A stretch of DNA of 14,620 nt from CAZQLE01 sp964593905 (GCA_964593905.1 CAZQLE010000090.1:1-14620); one strand, 5' to 3'. Positions 1 through 7,339 are shown, counted from the stretch's first letter. Made by a program: numbers and translations. Notes: generated from the letters alone by a model not told the origin.

Positions 1-1799
1 CCCAGAAGTGTCTCTGCCCCGCTGGTATCCAGAATAACCCGCGAATCGATAGAGGTGGCCACAGTGAAAGCAATCCGCGCCGGGAAGTTTGCTTTGATCA
101 AACCGGTCAATACATCAGTACTGGGCCGCTGCGTCGCCACCACCAGATGAATGCCCACCGCGCGCGCCATCTGAGCCAGCCGCACCAGGCTGGTCTCGGT
201 CACATCGGGCGCGGCCATCATCAGATCAGCCAGCTCATCGATGAGCACAACAATTCGCGGCACCGTGGGCGACTTTTTTCTCAACGCCCGCCGATTGTAA
301 CTCTCCAAATCGCGCACTCCCGCGCTTTCCAGCAGCCGGTAACGACCATCCATTTCACGAATGGCCCATTGCAAAACCCCCTGCATCCGCTCGGGTTCAA
401 TCTCCACCTTGCCCAACAAATGGGGCAGGCCATTAAAACGGACCAGTTCCACCATCTTGGGGTCGATCATCGCCAGTTTCAGATCCTGGGGGTCATTGTT
501 CATCACCAGACAGGTCACCAGCGCCTGGATGCAAACCGATTTACCCGAACCCGTCGTACCCGCAATCAACAAATGCGGCATTCGTGCCAGGTCGGCAACC
601 ACGGCCTGCCCCGAAACATCCCTACCCAGGGCCATCCCCAGCGCAGAGCTCAAACGAGCAAAATTTGCCGATTCCAACATCGAGCGCATCCGCACGGTGG
701 CAATCGAAGAATTCGGCACCTCGATGCCCACAAAAGAATGTCCCGGAACCGGCGCCTCGATGCGCAGCCGCTCGGCTGAAAGACGCAAAGCCAGATCACG
801 CTGCAAAGCAGAAATTTGTGAAATGCGAATCTTTTGGCGGGCAATTTGCCCGTCTGCGCCAGCCTTCTCAATATAACCCGGTTCAACTGCATACTGGGTA
901 ACAGTCGGCCCCACCCGAAAGCCCACCACGCGCGCCGGGATGCCAAACTCTTGCAGGGTTAATTCAATTTGTTCGGCAGTGGCGTGAATATTGGCCTCAT
1001 CGGGTCGAACCGATTGATCTTGAAGCAGCAAATCAAGCGGGGGAAGATGATCACTGCGGCGGGCAGCGGCAGCCGGTTTTGCTGCCGGAATCTTTCTATT
1101 CGGTGCCTGTGCCGGGCGGGCTGTTTCTGCTTCAACCACGGCGGGGGCAGGCTCCTCAATTACAGCCGGCGCCGCTGCCAGAGCTACGCCAGTCATGTCT
1201 TCCGGCTCATCCATCCACATTTGCAATCGAGACGAAACCCAGCGGTGAAGCCCAAGCCCGTACACAAACAACCCGGCGGCAATCACCAGCAGCAACAACC
1301 CGGTGAGGGTGACCGGCAAAAACTGGTTCAACAAATCGGCCAGCGCCCAGCCGATGATGCCGCCATCCAGCCCGGCGTCCGCCCGGTCCAACGAATTGCC
1401 GCCGGCCAGCGACAGCAAAGCCATTAAAACAAACGCCAGACCTTCCAGCGCCAGAACCTGACCCAGGCGAAACAGAACCAGCCGAGAAGCAGCGCGCCGC
1501 AGCGCATACAACGCCGCCGCAACGATCCCGGCTACAAAGAACAGGCTTCCCCAGCCCAGCCAGCGCCGCAAAAAAAACACCCACGGAGAAATAACCGCCC
1601 CGGTGGTGAGGTTTAGCAACCCCAGCAGAGTTAACAATGCCAGTGCAAACAGCAATATTGCCAGCAGATCCCGGCTGAAACGCTCCAACCGCAGCCACCC
1701 GCTGCCAATAAAATCGAAAAGGCCCCCAACCTTGGAAGTACTCGGCTGGGGGTTATTGGCTGAAGATTTGGAATTGTCTGTTTCTGCGACACGACTCAT
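1..1799 (-). CDS. ftsK: DNA translocase FtsK/SpoIIIE family (partial, C-terminus beyond window)
   Basis: Membrane-anchored ATPase that pumps chromosomal DNA through the division septum. The frame is open from an ATG at 1799 to the window edge, giving 599 codons with the C-terminus missing. Residues about 40-185 hold four hydrophobic segments, the usual FtsK N-terminal anchor. A short Ala/Pro-rich linker follows (about 200-250), much shorter than in E. coli FtsK and closer to SpoIIIE. The motor then shows the family stretch GPTVTQYAVEPG, a Walker A motif GTTGSGKSV near residue 415 (family norm GATGSGKS), and a Walker B motif VVLIDELADLMM near 517. The sequence also contains IDPKMVEL and VVATQRPSTDV, both typical of FtsK. 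The start overlaps the stop of the upstream S1-domain gene by 4 bp (ATGA), so the two are probably cotranscribed and translationally coupled. The gamma domain, which reads DNA polarity, lies outside the window. Confidence 0.96.
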   Translation of the reverse strand, partial: MSRVAETDNSKSSANNPQPSTSKVGGLFDFIGSGWLRLERFSRDLLAILLFALALLTLLGLLNLTTGAVISPWVFFLRRWLGWGSLFFVAGIVAAALYALRRAASRLVLFRLGQVLALEGLAFVLMALLSLAGGNSLDRADAGLDGGIIGWALADLLNQFLPVTLTGLLLLVIAAGLFVYGLGLHRWVSSRLQMWMDEPEDMTGVALAAAPAVIEEPAPAVVEAETARPAQAPNRKIPAAKPAAAARRSDHLPPLDLLLQDQSVRPDEANIHATAEQIELTLQEFGIPARVVGFRVGPTVTQYAVEPGYIEKAGADGQIARQKIRISQISALQRDLALRLSAERLRIEAPVPGHSFVGIEVPNSSIATVRMRSMLESANFARLSSALGMALGRDVSGQAVVADLARMPHLLIAGTTGSGKSVCIQALVTCLVMNNDPQDLKLAMIDPKMVELVRFNGLPHLLGKVEIEPERMQGVLQWAIREMDGRYRLLESAGVRDLESYNRRALRKKSPTVPRIVVLIDELADLMMAAPDVTETSLVRLAQMARAVGIHLVVATQRPSTDVLTGLIKANFPARIAFTVATSIDSRVILDTSGAETLL

Positions 1800-2755
1800 T
1801 TAATTTCTACCAATCCTAATCCCAGGCGCCGCCGCGCACCGTCAATATGCAAGATTCTAACACGAACATCTTTACCCACCACAAACAAATTTTCCAGACT
1901 CTTGCAATCGGGAGGCAGAGCCACCGATGAAACATGAATCAGGCCCTCCACCCCTTCTTTAAGCCGGGCAAAAGCGCCAAAGCGCATCACAGCCGTAACG
2001 GTTGCATCCACCACGTCGCCCGGTTTATAAGCTTCAACCAGGCGCTCCCACGGGTTGGAATACAGGCGTTTTAGCGAAAGCGCAACGCGCGAATTTTCTT
2101 CGTTAACCTGCAAAACCATTGTGGTGACGGTCTGGCCCACTTTCAAAATTTCAGAGGGGTGTTGAACACGTCCCCAGGAAAGTTCGGATACATGGATCAG
2201 GCCTTCAACCCCGCCCAGGTCAACAAAGACGCCAAAGTCGGTCACGTTGGTCACCACCCCGCTGGCCGTCTCACCAAGCTGAAGGCTGTTAAAAAGCTGT
2301 TTGCGGCGGCCTTCGCCAGCCAGCGCAGCCCGTTCCGAAAGCACAATCCGTTCCTGCGCGGGTTCACATTCGATCACTTTTAATTCAAGTGTGCGCCCCA
2401 CATAGGCCGCCAGGCGACAGCGGCGTTCATCCTCATCAATATTGGTCGGAATATCCACCAGATGAGATACCGGCACAAACCCTTGCAGGCCATCTCCATG
2501 AACGAGAATTCCCCCGCGATTGCAACCATAAACCTGTAATTGAATGATCTCATCGTGATCGAACAAGTCTTGAACACGATCCCAGTCAACCAGATCCGGA
2601 TTACTGCTAACAGTGGGAATTCCTTGAAAAGCGGATGGATCCTTTGCCGGACCCGAGTATGCGTCTTCATCAGCCAGAACGGATGCCCACCATCCCTCAT
2701 CCAAATCAACGGGTCGTTCACCTTCAATGCGCGCATCCGAGTATTTAGACAACAT
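1796..2755 (-). CDS. S1 RNA-binding domain protein (ribosomal protein S1-like)
   Basis: A 319-residue protein with three S1 (OB-fold) domains, expected to bind single-stranded RNA as ribosomal protein S1 and its paralogues do. After an acidic N-terminal tail (1-60), domain 1 spans about 68-142 and is divergent (GGILVHGDGLQGFVPVSHL). Domain 2 spans about 160-230 and is canonical (TDFGVFVDLGGVEGLIHVSEL), and domain 3 spans about 245-316 (RFGAFARLKEGVEGLIHVS). Full-length S1 of Proteobacteria has six domains; three to four is common elsewhere, so this may be the organism's S1 or a stress paralogue. I chose the ATG at 2755 because GGGGAGGTG lies 5 nt upstream; an in-frame start at 2794 would put that site inside the gene. 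The stop overlaps the ftsK start by 4 bp. A strong promoter lies at 2914-2942, leaving a leader of about 150 nt. Confidence 0.93.
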   Translation of the reverse strand: MLSKYSDARIEGERPVDLDEGWWASVLADEDAYSGPAKDPSAFQGIPTVSSNPDLVDWDRVQDLFDHDEIIQLQVYGCNRGGILVHGDGLQGFVPVSHLVDIPTNIDEDERRCRLAAYVGRTLELKVIECEPAQERIVLSERAALAGEGRRKQLFNSLQLGETASGVVTNVTDFGVFVDLGGVEGLIHVSELSWGRVQHPSEILKVGQTVTTMVLQVNEENSRVALSLKRLYSNPWERLVEAYKPGDVVDATVTAVMRFGAFARLKEGVEGLIHVSSVALPPDCKSLENLFVVGKDVRVRILHIDGARRRLGLGLVEIK

Positions 2756-2812
2756 CAAAACACCTCCCCTGAGCAATCCAGCAGATAAAAGCACGAATTA
2801 AAAATTGAATCC

Positions 2813-2833
2813 ATCTCTCTTACACATAGAGAT
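2813..2833 (-). other. small inverted repeat in the S1-gene leader
   Basis: ATCTCT (2813-2818) and AGAGAT (2828-2833) form a perfect 6-bp inverted repeat with a 9-nt loop, within the predicted untranslated leader between promoter and S1 gene. It is short and AT-rich, so it is only a weak candidate for autoregulatory structure. Many ribosomal protein genes carry leader elements, but nothing specific is recognised here. Confidence 0.2.
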
Positions 2834-2913
2834 AAATTACAGCGGGTATAGGCCAATGGCATCTATCGTCATTTCCTGTTCGTCAAATTCATAGACAACA
2901 ATGGGATTATAAT

Positions 2914-2942
2914 TTTATATTATAGGTTCAAACAATTGTCAA
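2914..2942 (-). promoter_or_regulatory. sigma70-type promoter for the S1-protein/ftsK operon
   Basis: On the minus strand, TTGACA (2942-2937) is followed after exactly 17 nt by TATAAA (2919-2914). This is a near-consensus vegetative promoter in the AT-rich gap after the sensor gene. The -10 sits inside a short AT palindrome, TATAAT-5-ATTATA (2908-2924). Transcription should start near 2907, giving an untranslated leader of about 150 nt before the S1 gene. Confidence 0.75.
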
Positions 2943-2948
2943 AACAAG

Positions 2949-4871
2949 TTAATTAAGGGACAATTTTTCCGAATCATTGCCATTTCGGGCCGAACTTTCC
3001 AGTTCCAGAATCGTTTTGGCAACCGCATCGATCGCAATTCGTTGTTTTCGGTATAAGTCGGCCTCCGAAAGCGCCAACCGGGATGCCACCTCGCGCACTT
3101 TTCTGCCCTCCAAAAATTTCATCTCAAGAATATTATACAGAATCCAGTCCGCAGTAAAACGTCTCTCCCCTTCTGGTTTGGTCTGGTCAATTGCTTTTCG
3201 CAACAGACCCCGCAACGCATTGGAGGTATTGCCGTCATATTCTTCCAGAGATTCCTGAATGACATGGAATTTTAACAGTGGGTTTTCGGTTAATTTTGGC
3301 CCTCCCCAGTAATGCGTCAGCGCCTCTTTCACCCAGTGAGAAACATCCTGCGTTTCAGGCGAGGGTGCAACCTGAAGCAGATTGGCCCCATCGTAACGAG
3401 CCTGCATACGCAATTGTTGCATATAATCCATCTCAGGTTCCAGGGTCTGCAAACTGCTGAAAGCTTCCCGCTGTATTTTGCGGTCTCGCAGGGCGCTGCT
3501 GGCCCTGCGCGCCAGAACCCCAAGATCATCCAATTCCTCTTCGTCAAAATCACGGTCTGCTGTTCCGCTTATCCCCAGAATGCCCAGCAAAATCTGTCTG
3601 CCATCCAGATGCGTGCCCAGCAGCGGGAAAATGATATCTTCACTCCACTGAAAGTAAACATCGCCCCCTCCGGTGGCGCGTTCCAAAATCTGCTCCGGCT
3701 CACCAAGCATATCCGCGCTTACCTTCCCCGTGGTAACAACCATCTCAAGCCCGTCGCCGTTCACCGCCGCCACATAAGCACCGGCAGCCTGAACGCGGTC
3801 GGTGACGGTCGCCAAAACCATCTCAATAAACTGGCGCAAATCATTCCGGGTTAACAGGCGTTCCTGAAACCTGCGCAGCAGCTCCAGGTCTGCCCGGTCG
3901 CGGCCAAAAAACAGGCGGCTCTCCAGCCAGGGATAGAGCAAAGAAATAAAATGCTCCATCACCAGAATGTTCATCACCATGATGATCGGGATAAGCACCG
4001 ATAAATCGACCGCCAGCGTGACGCCCGTTCTGCGCAGCAGGGTGGTGATGCCCAGGGTGAGCAGGGCGGTTACCGGCCCGCGCAGCAGCCATTTTAAAAG
4101 CCGGGCGCGAATCAAGCGGTCAGACCAGGCCACGCCAAAAAAAGAAACCGCATAAGCCATCACCACAACCAGGGCCCCCAGCAGCAAATTGGCAAAAGCG
4201 GCAACGATCCAGAAAACCAGGGGGGTGCGTGCCGCCAGCCCGGAACTGAACAACAAAAACGGGAAAGACCCGACCGCAGGGCCCAGAGCGCCGACGATCA
4301 GATAGGCAGTTCGTCTGCGGCTGGTTGCCGTTCGGGTGCGGCGCAATGCCCGCCAAAAGTTGTACCACGACATTAACATGGTCACAACGTAATAGATCAC
4401 AAAGAAAATGGTAAACAGGGTGGGCTGCAAATAAGGCGCCGGACCAGGATCAATGACCGGCGGACCGACAAAAACCCCCGCCAGCAGCAGCAAAATAAAA
4501 CCGGCTGAAACAACATAGGCAAACCGCACTGCCCAAACCCGGCGCCAGCGGCTCGGTTTACCGGTTAATGCCAGCAGCGAATCGGAGAAGTGAAGATAAG
4601 CCGGCACAAGCAATATGATCCCCATCCATTGAAATCTCAGCCAGAACTGTGCCTGATCCAATGTCTTCGCCGCGCTGCCGATCGATTCACCGGTAAAAAC
4701 AACCATCACACACAGCAAAATTAGCGCAAAAGTCCGCACCAACCGGTCTTTTAGATTAAAGGAGAATGCGAAAAGTAGCAGCGAGAAAGCCGTGATGGCA
4801 ATTCCAGCCGAAAGAATCTGGCTGATTGCCCGGAAAAAGCCAAGTAGATTGGCTAACCCATATTCCACCAT
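2949..4871 (-). CDS. Membrane sensor: 7TM-type region, GAF-like domain, C-terminal helix-turn-helix
   Basis: A 640-residue protein that reads as a membrane-bound one-component regulator. Residues 15-245 contain about seven hydrophobic helices (near 15-39, 45-65, 80-100, 112-136, 150-172, 189-210, 216-245), resembling the 7TM module often found in front of histidine kinases. Two more hydrophobic stretches follow at 265-312. Residues about 325-465 look like a GAF-type sensor (ending in RRASSALRDR). There is no histidine-kinase H-box or ATPase domain. The C-terminal part instead has a probable helix-turn-helix at about 588-618 (KVREVASRLALSEADLYRKQ), of the kind that binds DNA or contacts transcription machinery. 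It is the last gene of the operon, 28 bp after the GNAT gene, and has no strong ribosome binding site (only GAG 5 nt upstream). Ligand and target genes are unknown. Domain boundaries are estimates by eye. Confidence 0.85.
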   Translation of the reverse strand: MVEYGLANLLGFFRAISQILSAGIAITAFSLLLFAFSFNLKDRLVRTFALILLCVMVVFTGESIGSAAKTLDQAQFWLRFQWMGIILLVPAYLHFSDSLLALTGKPSRWRRVWAVRFAYVVSAGFILLLLAGVFVGPPVIDPGPAPYLQPTLFTIFFVIYYVVTMLMSWYNFWRALRRTRTATSRRRTAYLIVGALGPAVGSFPFLLFSSGLAARTPLVFWIVAAFANLLLGALVVVMAYAVSFFGVAWSDRLIRARLLKWLLRGPVTALLTLGITTLLRRTGVTLAVDLSVLIPIIMVMNILVMEHFISLLYPWLESRLFFGRDRADLELLRRFQERLLTRNDLRQFIEMVLATVTDRVQAAGAYVAAVNGDGLEMVVTTGKVSADMLGEPEQILERATGGGDVYFQWSEDIIFPLLGTHLDGRQILLGILGISGTADRDFDEEELDDLGVLARRASSALRDRKIQREAFSSLQTLEPEMDYMQQLRMQARYDGANLLQVAPSPETQDVSHWVKEALTHYWGGPKLTENPLLKFHVIQESLEEYDGNTSNALRGLLRKAIDQTKPEGERRFTADWILYNILEMKFLEGRKVREVASRLALSEADLYRKQRIAIDAVAKTILELESSARNGNDSEKLSLN

Positions 4872-4899
4872 AATGGCTCGTTTTCGACCCGAGATTTAT

Positions 4900-5439
4900 T
4901 TAGCGGATCAATTTATTAAAAAACAGCGCAATATCTTGATTGGCATAATAATGATCACTGAACCCCCCAAATTCATAACCAAGTTTTTGCATCAGATGAA
5001 TCGCCGGAAAATTTTTGGACTGCATCTCAGCCACAATCCGCCGAAAATTACGTTGAATTGCCCAGTCCTGGGCTGCCAACAACAAACCGGTTGCAATGCC
5101 CTGGCGGCGCAAATTTTGATGCACCGCCCCATCCATCACCCAGACTGTGCCAGGCAGAAAATTATCCTTAATGCGCAGATAGCCGACCGGTATCCCTTCC
5201 ATTACGGCCACCAGCACAATCGACTCGGGCAAGCCTTCGTTCATCACCTGCGCCATCTGGCGCGGATAATCTACCCGTGCAGAGCGCGGCAGACGAATTT
5301 CACGAAAATGGATCACGATCTGCCCGCGGTCCACCTGCCGGTCCATTTGCCAGACAAAATCGCTGTGATAACTGTGATCAATGTTTCCCAGAACAGGCAG
5401 GTCGGTCGATAAAGCAGGACGGATTTCAATCTCTGGCAT
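4900..5439 (-). CDS. GNAT-family N-acetyltransferase
   Basis: A 179-residue protein of normal length for a single-domain GNAT enzyme, which transfers an acetyl group from acetyl-CoA to an amine. Motif A, the CoA pyrophosphate loop, is visible at 108-117 (QNLRRQGIAT, fitting Q/RxxGxA). It is preceded by the beta-strand VWVMDGAVH. The C-terminal motif B region runs from NFPAIHLMQKLGYEF (143-157) to DIALFFNKL. The ATG at 5439 has AAAGGAGA 5 nt upstream, and that site overlaps the 11-bp gap after the preceding gene. It lies between the small membrane protein and the sensor in the nucleoside-phosphorylase operon. The substrate cannot be predicted: it could be a small molecule, a peptide or a protein N-terminus. 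Confidence 0.9.
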   Translation of the reverse strand: MPEIEIRPALSTDLPVLGNIDHSYHSDFVWQMDRQVDRGQIVIHFREIRLPRSARVDYPRQMAQVMNEGLPESIVLVAVMEGIPVGYLRIKDNFLPGTVWVMDGAVHQNLRRQGIATGLLLAAQDWAIQRNFRRIVAEMQSKNFPAIHLMQKLGYEFGGFSDHYYANQDIALFFNKLIR

Positions 5440-5450
5440 GGGGGTCTCCT

Positions 5451-6155
5451 TTATTCACCGACAATCCGCACGGCAATCTGGCAGGCCGGCAATGCCTGAT
5501 CAACGCCATCCACCGGCACAATCACCACAAGACGCAATTGATAATCTCCCGGCGACATTAAATCCGTATTCCACTGCCCCATTTCTCCATCCGTGATCAA
5601 TGTATTTCCGGCGGCAAGCGTTTCCCACGCATTGGCATTTAACTGGCTGTATTCATACTTATAAAAGCTCAGATTTTCCACCTGTATGGTGGCTTTCAAG
5701 ATCACTTCACCGCTGATCTCTTCACCATCCAGGGGGAATGTCCATTCAATCTTTCCCTGAACACACCCTTCCGAACTATTGGGCACCAACATCGTTGTTA
5801 GATTCTCCACCGCTGTCGGCTCAGATGCAACCGCCGGCTCGGCAGGTAGTGTGGGGGTGGGCTCTGCCAGCAAATCCAGCGTCGGCGTCGCCATAAATTG
5901 AGCCGTCAGAGGGGCTGCCGGGGCCACAAAGGTGATTAAAACAAATTCGGTAACCGCAACCAGAGAAAGCAAGACCACAACCGCCAGCAAATTTCGCAGC
6001 CGGCGCTGAGAATTCTCGCGCTCTAAACCAAATAAAGTATTTCGCCACTCTCGCCATGCCTGAAGCAGTCGGATAAAACTAAACACTCCGGCTATCCCCA
6101 AAACGACATAGATGACGATTTCAAATCGCTCTAGAAACTCAAGAACAACAGTCAT
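5451..6155 (-). CDS. Hypothetical membrane protein with extracytoplasmic C-terminal domain
   Basis: A 234-residue protein I do not recognise. Two hydrophobic helices (about 12-32 and 56-78) flank a short basic, Arg/Glu-rich cytoplasmic loop. A Pro/Thr/Ala-rich linker follows (about 88-118, with repeats like EPTPTLPAEP). The C-terminal domain (about 128-234) is rich in predicted beta strands and has two cysteines (in GCVQG and PACQI) that could form a disulfide outside the membrane. Its wording (KIEWTFPLDGEEISGEVILKATI, then PGDYQLRLVVI) suggests a bacterial Ig-like or fibronectin-like fold of the kind seen in Chloroflexota surface proteins; this is an inference. The ATG at 6155 has no clear Shine-Dalgarno and lies 16 bp after the phosphorylase stop, so translation is probably coupled. 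A link to nucleoside metabolism is not evident. Confidence 0.8.
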   Translation of the reverse strand: MTVVLEFLERFEIVIYVVLGIAGVFSFIRLLQAWREWRNTLFGLERENSQRRLRNLLAVVVLLSLVAVTEFVLITFVAPAAPLTAQFMATPTLDLLAEPTPTLPAEPAVASEPTAVENLTTMLVPNSSEGCVQGKIEWTFPLDGEEISGEVILKATIQVENLSFYKYEYSQLNANAWETLAAGNTLITDGEMGQWNTDLMSPGDYQLRLVVIVPVDGVDQALPACQIAVRIVGE

Positions 6156-6171
6156 ATAGGGGCTTCAAAAA

Positions 6172-7011
6172 TCAGGGTAACTGCCCTAAAACAGACATCA
6201 CGATTGATTTTAGCTTCGGAAGAATAACCCGTCCGGCTTCCAGCACTTCTTCGTGGGTGGTTTCGGTGCTGCCATCCAGGTTGGCTTTATTGCTGATCCC
6301 TGAAAGGCCAAGCACGCGCATTCTACCATGCCGGGCAACAATGACCTCGGGAACGGTGGACATGCCCACCGCGTCTGCCCCGGCCGCCCGCAAAAAGCGT
6401 AGATCGGCCGGCGATTCAAACGAGGGACCCGCCAGACAGACATACACCCCTTCACGCAGCATAACGCCAGCCTGCGTTGCCGCCTTTCGCGCCAACGCCA
6501 TCAGTTCTCGGTCATACCCTTTGCTCATATCTGGAAACCGCTCGCCAATCTCGTTAAAATTGGGGCCCCGCAGCGGGTTCAACCCGCCCATCGCAATTAA
6601 GGAAATATGATCGGTGATCAACATTACATCGCCGGGCAAAAAGTCGGGGTGAATGGCCCCGGCCGCATTGGTCACAAACAAATAGGGCACGCCCAGGCGC
6701 TGCATAACCCGCACAGGCAAAGTCACCTCATCCATCCGGTAACCTTCGTAATAGTGCGTGCGGCCTTGCAAAACCATCACCTGCTGCCCGGCCAGCTTTC
6801 CCACCACCAGCCGGCCCTGATGCCCCTGCACCGTAGAGATCGGCCAGTGGGGTATCTCATGAAATTCAATGGATACCGCGTCTTGAACTTCGTTGGCCAG
6901 ATCCCCCAACCCCGAGCCAAGGATCATCCCCACGCGGGGTATTTCGGTGATCTTGTTGCGCACCGCTCCAGCGGCTTCATCAATTTGTTCGAGCGTGAGA
7001 AATTGCTCCAT
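6172..7011 (-). CDS. punA: Purine nucleoside phosphorylase (trimeric PNP-I type)
   Basis: Cytosolic enzyme that splits inosine, guanosine or their deoxy forms with phosphate into free base and (deoxy)ribose-1-phosphate, in purine salvage. The 279-residue product matches the trimeric PNP-I family throughout. It has the phosphate loop GSGLG (32-36), QGRTHYYEGY (82-91) with the catalytic-region histidine, TNAAGAI (114-120), GPSFES (195-200) with the base-binding glutamate, and SGISNKANL (237-245). The asparagine in the last motif corresponds to human Asn243, which favours 6-oxopurines. I chose the ATG at 7011 because TTGGAGTG lies about 5 nt upstream; an in-frame TTG at 7056 has no such site. 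It is the first gene of a four-gene operon behind an extended -10 promoter. The symbol punA is used by analogy with Gram-positive bacteria; deoD would also be used in some annotations. Confidence 0.95.
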   Translation of the reverse strand: MEQFLTLEQIDEAAGAVRNKITEIPRVGMILGSGLGDLANEVQDAVSIEFHEIPHWPISTVQGHQGRLVVGKLAGQQVMVLQGRTHYYEGYRMDEVTLPVRVMQRLGVPYLFVTNAAGAIHPDFLPGDVMLITDHISLIAMGGLNPLRGPNFNEIGERFPDMSKGYDRELMALARKAATQAGVMLREGVYVCLAGPSFESPADLRFLRAAGADAVGMSTVPEVIVARHGRMRVLGLSGISNKANLDGSTETTHEEVLEAGRVILPKLKSIVMSVLGQLP

Positions 7012-7023
7012 GATCACTCCAAT

Positions 7024-7041
7024 CCAGACGCCCCGGTCTGG
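7024..7041 (-). other. leader stem-loop next to the punA ribosome binding site
   Basis: CCAGAC (7024-7029) and GTCTGG (7036-7041) make a perfect 6-bp stem with a 6-nt loop in the punA leader. The stem ends 3 nt before the GGAG ribosome binding site (7020-7017). It is too far from a U-run to be a terminator. It might tune translation initiation, but no known riboswitch class is recognised. Confidence 0.35.
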
Positions 7042-7077
7042 TTTATGTTTGCACAAAAATTGGGTTCTTTGAATTTA

Positions 7078-7098
7078 TTTAAGTACACAGTACTAAAA
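7078..7098. promoter_or_regulatory. 21-bp palindrome over the punA-operon transcription start (operator candidate)
   Basis: Two 9-bp arms, TTTAAGTAC (7078-7086) and GTACTAAAA (7090-7098), are complementary at 8 of 9 positions around a 3-bp centre ACA. The core AGTAC-ACA-GTACT is perfect. The element starts 2 bp downstream of the -10 box (7100-7105), so it covers the expected start site near 7093. That is a classic place for a repressor to block transcription. It does not match operators I know well (LexA, PurR, ArgR). Confidence 0.5.
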
Positions 7099-7099
7099 A

Positions 7100-7108
7100 A
7101 TTATATCA
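7100..7108 (-). promoter_or_regulatory. extended -10 promoter of the punA operon
   Basis: On the minus strand TG-A-TATAAT (7108-7100) is a perfect extended -10 element. No good -35 hexamer is seen at 16-18 nt, which extended -10 promoters tolerate. The start would lie near 7093, giving a leader of about 82 nt before the ATG at 7011. The palindrome at 7078-7098 overlaps that start. Confidence 0.6.
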
Positions 7109-7271
7109 GATTATCAGCAACCAAACGTATTTTAGCTATACGATATCATGCCGCTGCCCGCGCACCGAAGGAAGCAGAAGAAATATTGGGAATGGCGCGT
7201 GCATCCGCCATAAAATTCGGCCCCCAATTAACCGAAGGGTATTTGTAAGGTTACCATACAAACAACGCCAA
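7109..7271. other. intergenic segment between two divergent promoters
   Basis: These 163 bp separate the leftward punA promoter from the rightward cyclase promoter. The flanks are AT-rich, but about 7149-7235 is clearly more GC-rich and ends in a stop-terminated frame (APKEAEEILGMARASAIKF...) that lacks a convincing start or ribosome binding site. Micro-ORFs of 18-21 codons begin at ATG 7149 and ATG 7192, with no supporting signals. It could be upstream regulatory DNA or a decayed gene end. Nothing definite is called. Confidence 0.3.
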
Positions 7272-7300
7272 TTGAAAAGCAGCGCTAAAAATGCTATGCT
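7272..7300 (+). promoter_or_regulatory. sigma70-type promoter for the diguanylate cyclase
   Basis: TTGAAA (7272-7277) is followed after exactly 17 nt by TATGCT (7295-7300). The -10 is preceded by TGC, which also makes it an extended -10. Transcription should begin near 7307 and give a leader of about 200 nt before the cyclase start at 7510. That leader contains the short ORF at 7340-7507. Confidence 0.65.
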
Positions 7301-7339
7301 ATTCAAAATTAATAGACGAAATCATGTTTTGTTTGTTAA

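Noticed and set aside
147..1427. Several plus- and minus-strand open frames across 147-1698
   Set aside because: They are shadows of the ftsK frame, which is open from 1799 to the window edge and carries all the family motifs. The shadow products are Arg/Pro/His-rich and match no family.
2908..2924. AT-rich palindrome after the sensor gene as a terminator
   Set aside because: It contains no GC stem and coincides with the -10 of the S1 promoter, so it is better read as promoter DNA.
6607..7248. A 213-codon plus-strand frame running out of punA into the intergenic region
   Set aside because: Most of it is antisense to punA with low-complexity composition, and its start has no ribosome binding site. 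Only its last part, outside punA, is noted as an odd patch.
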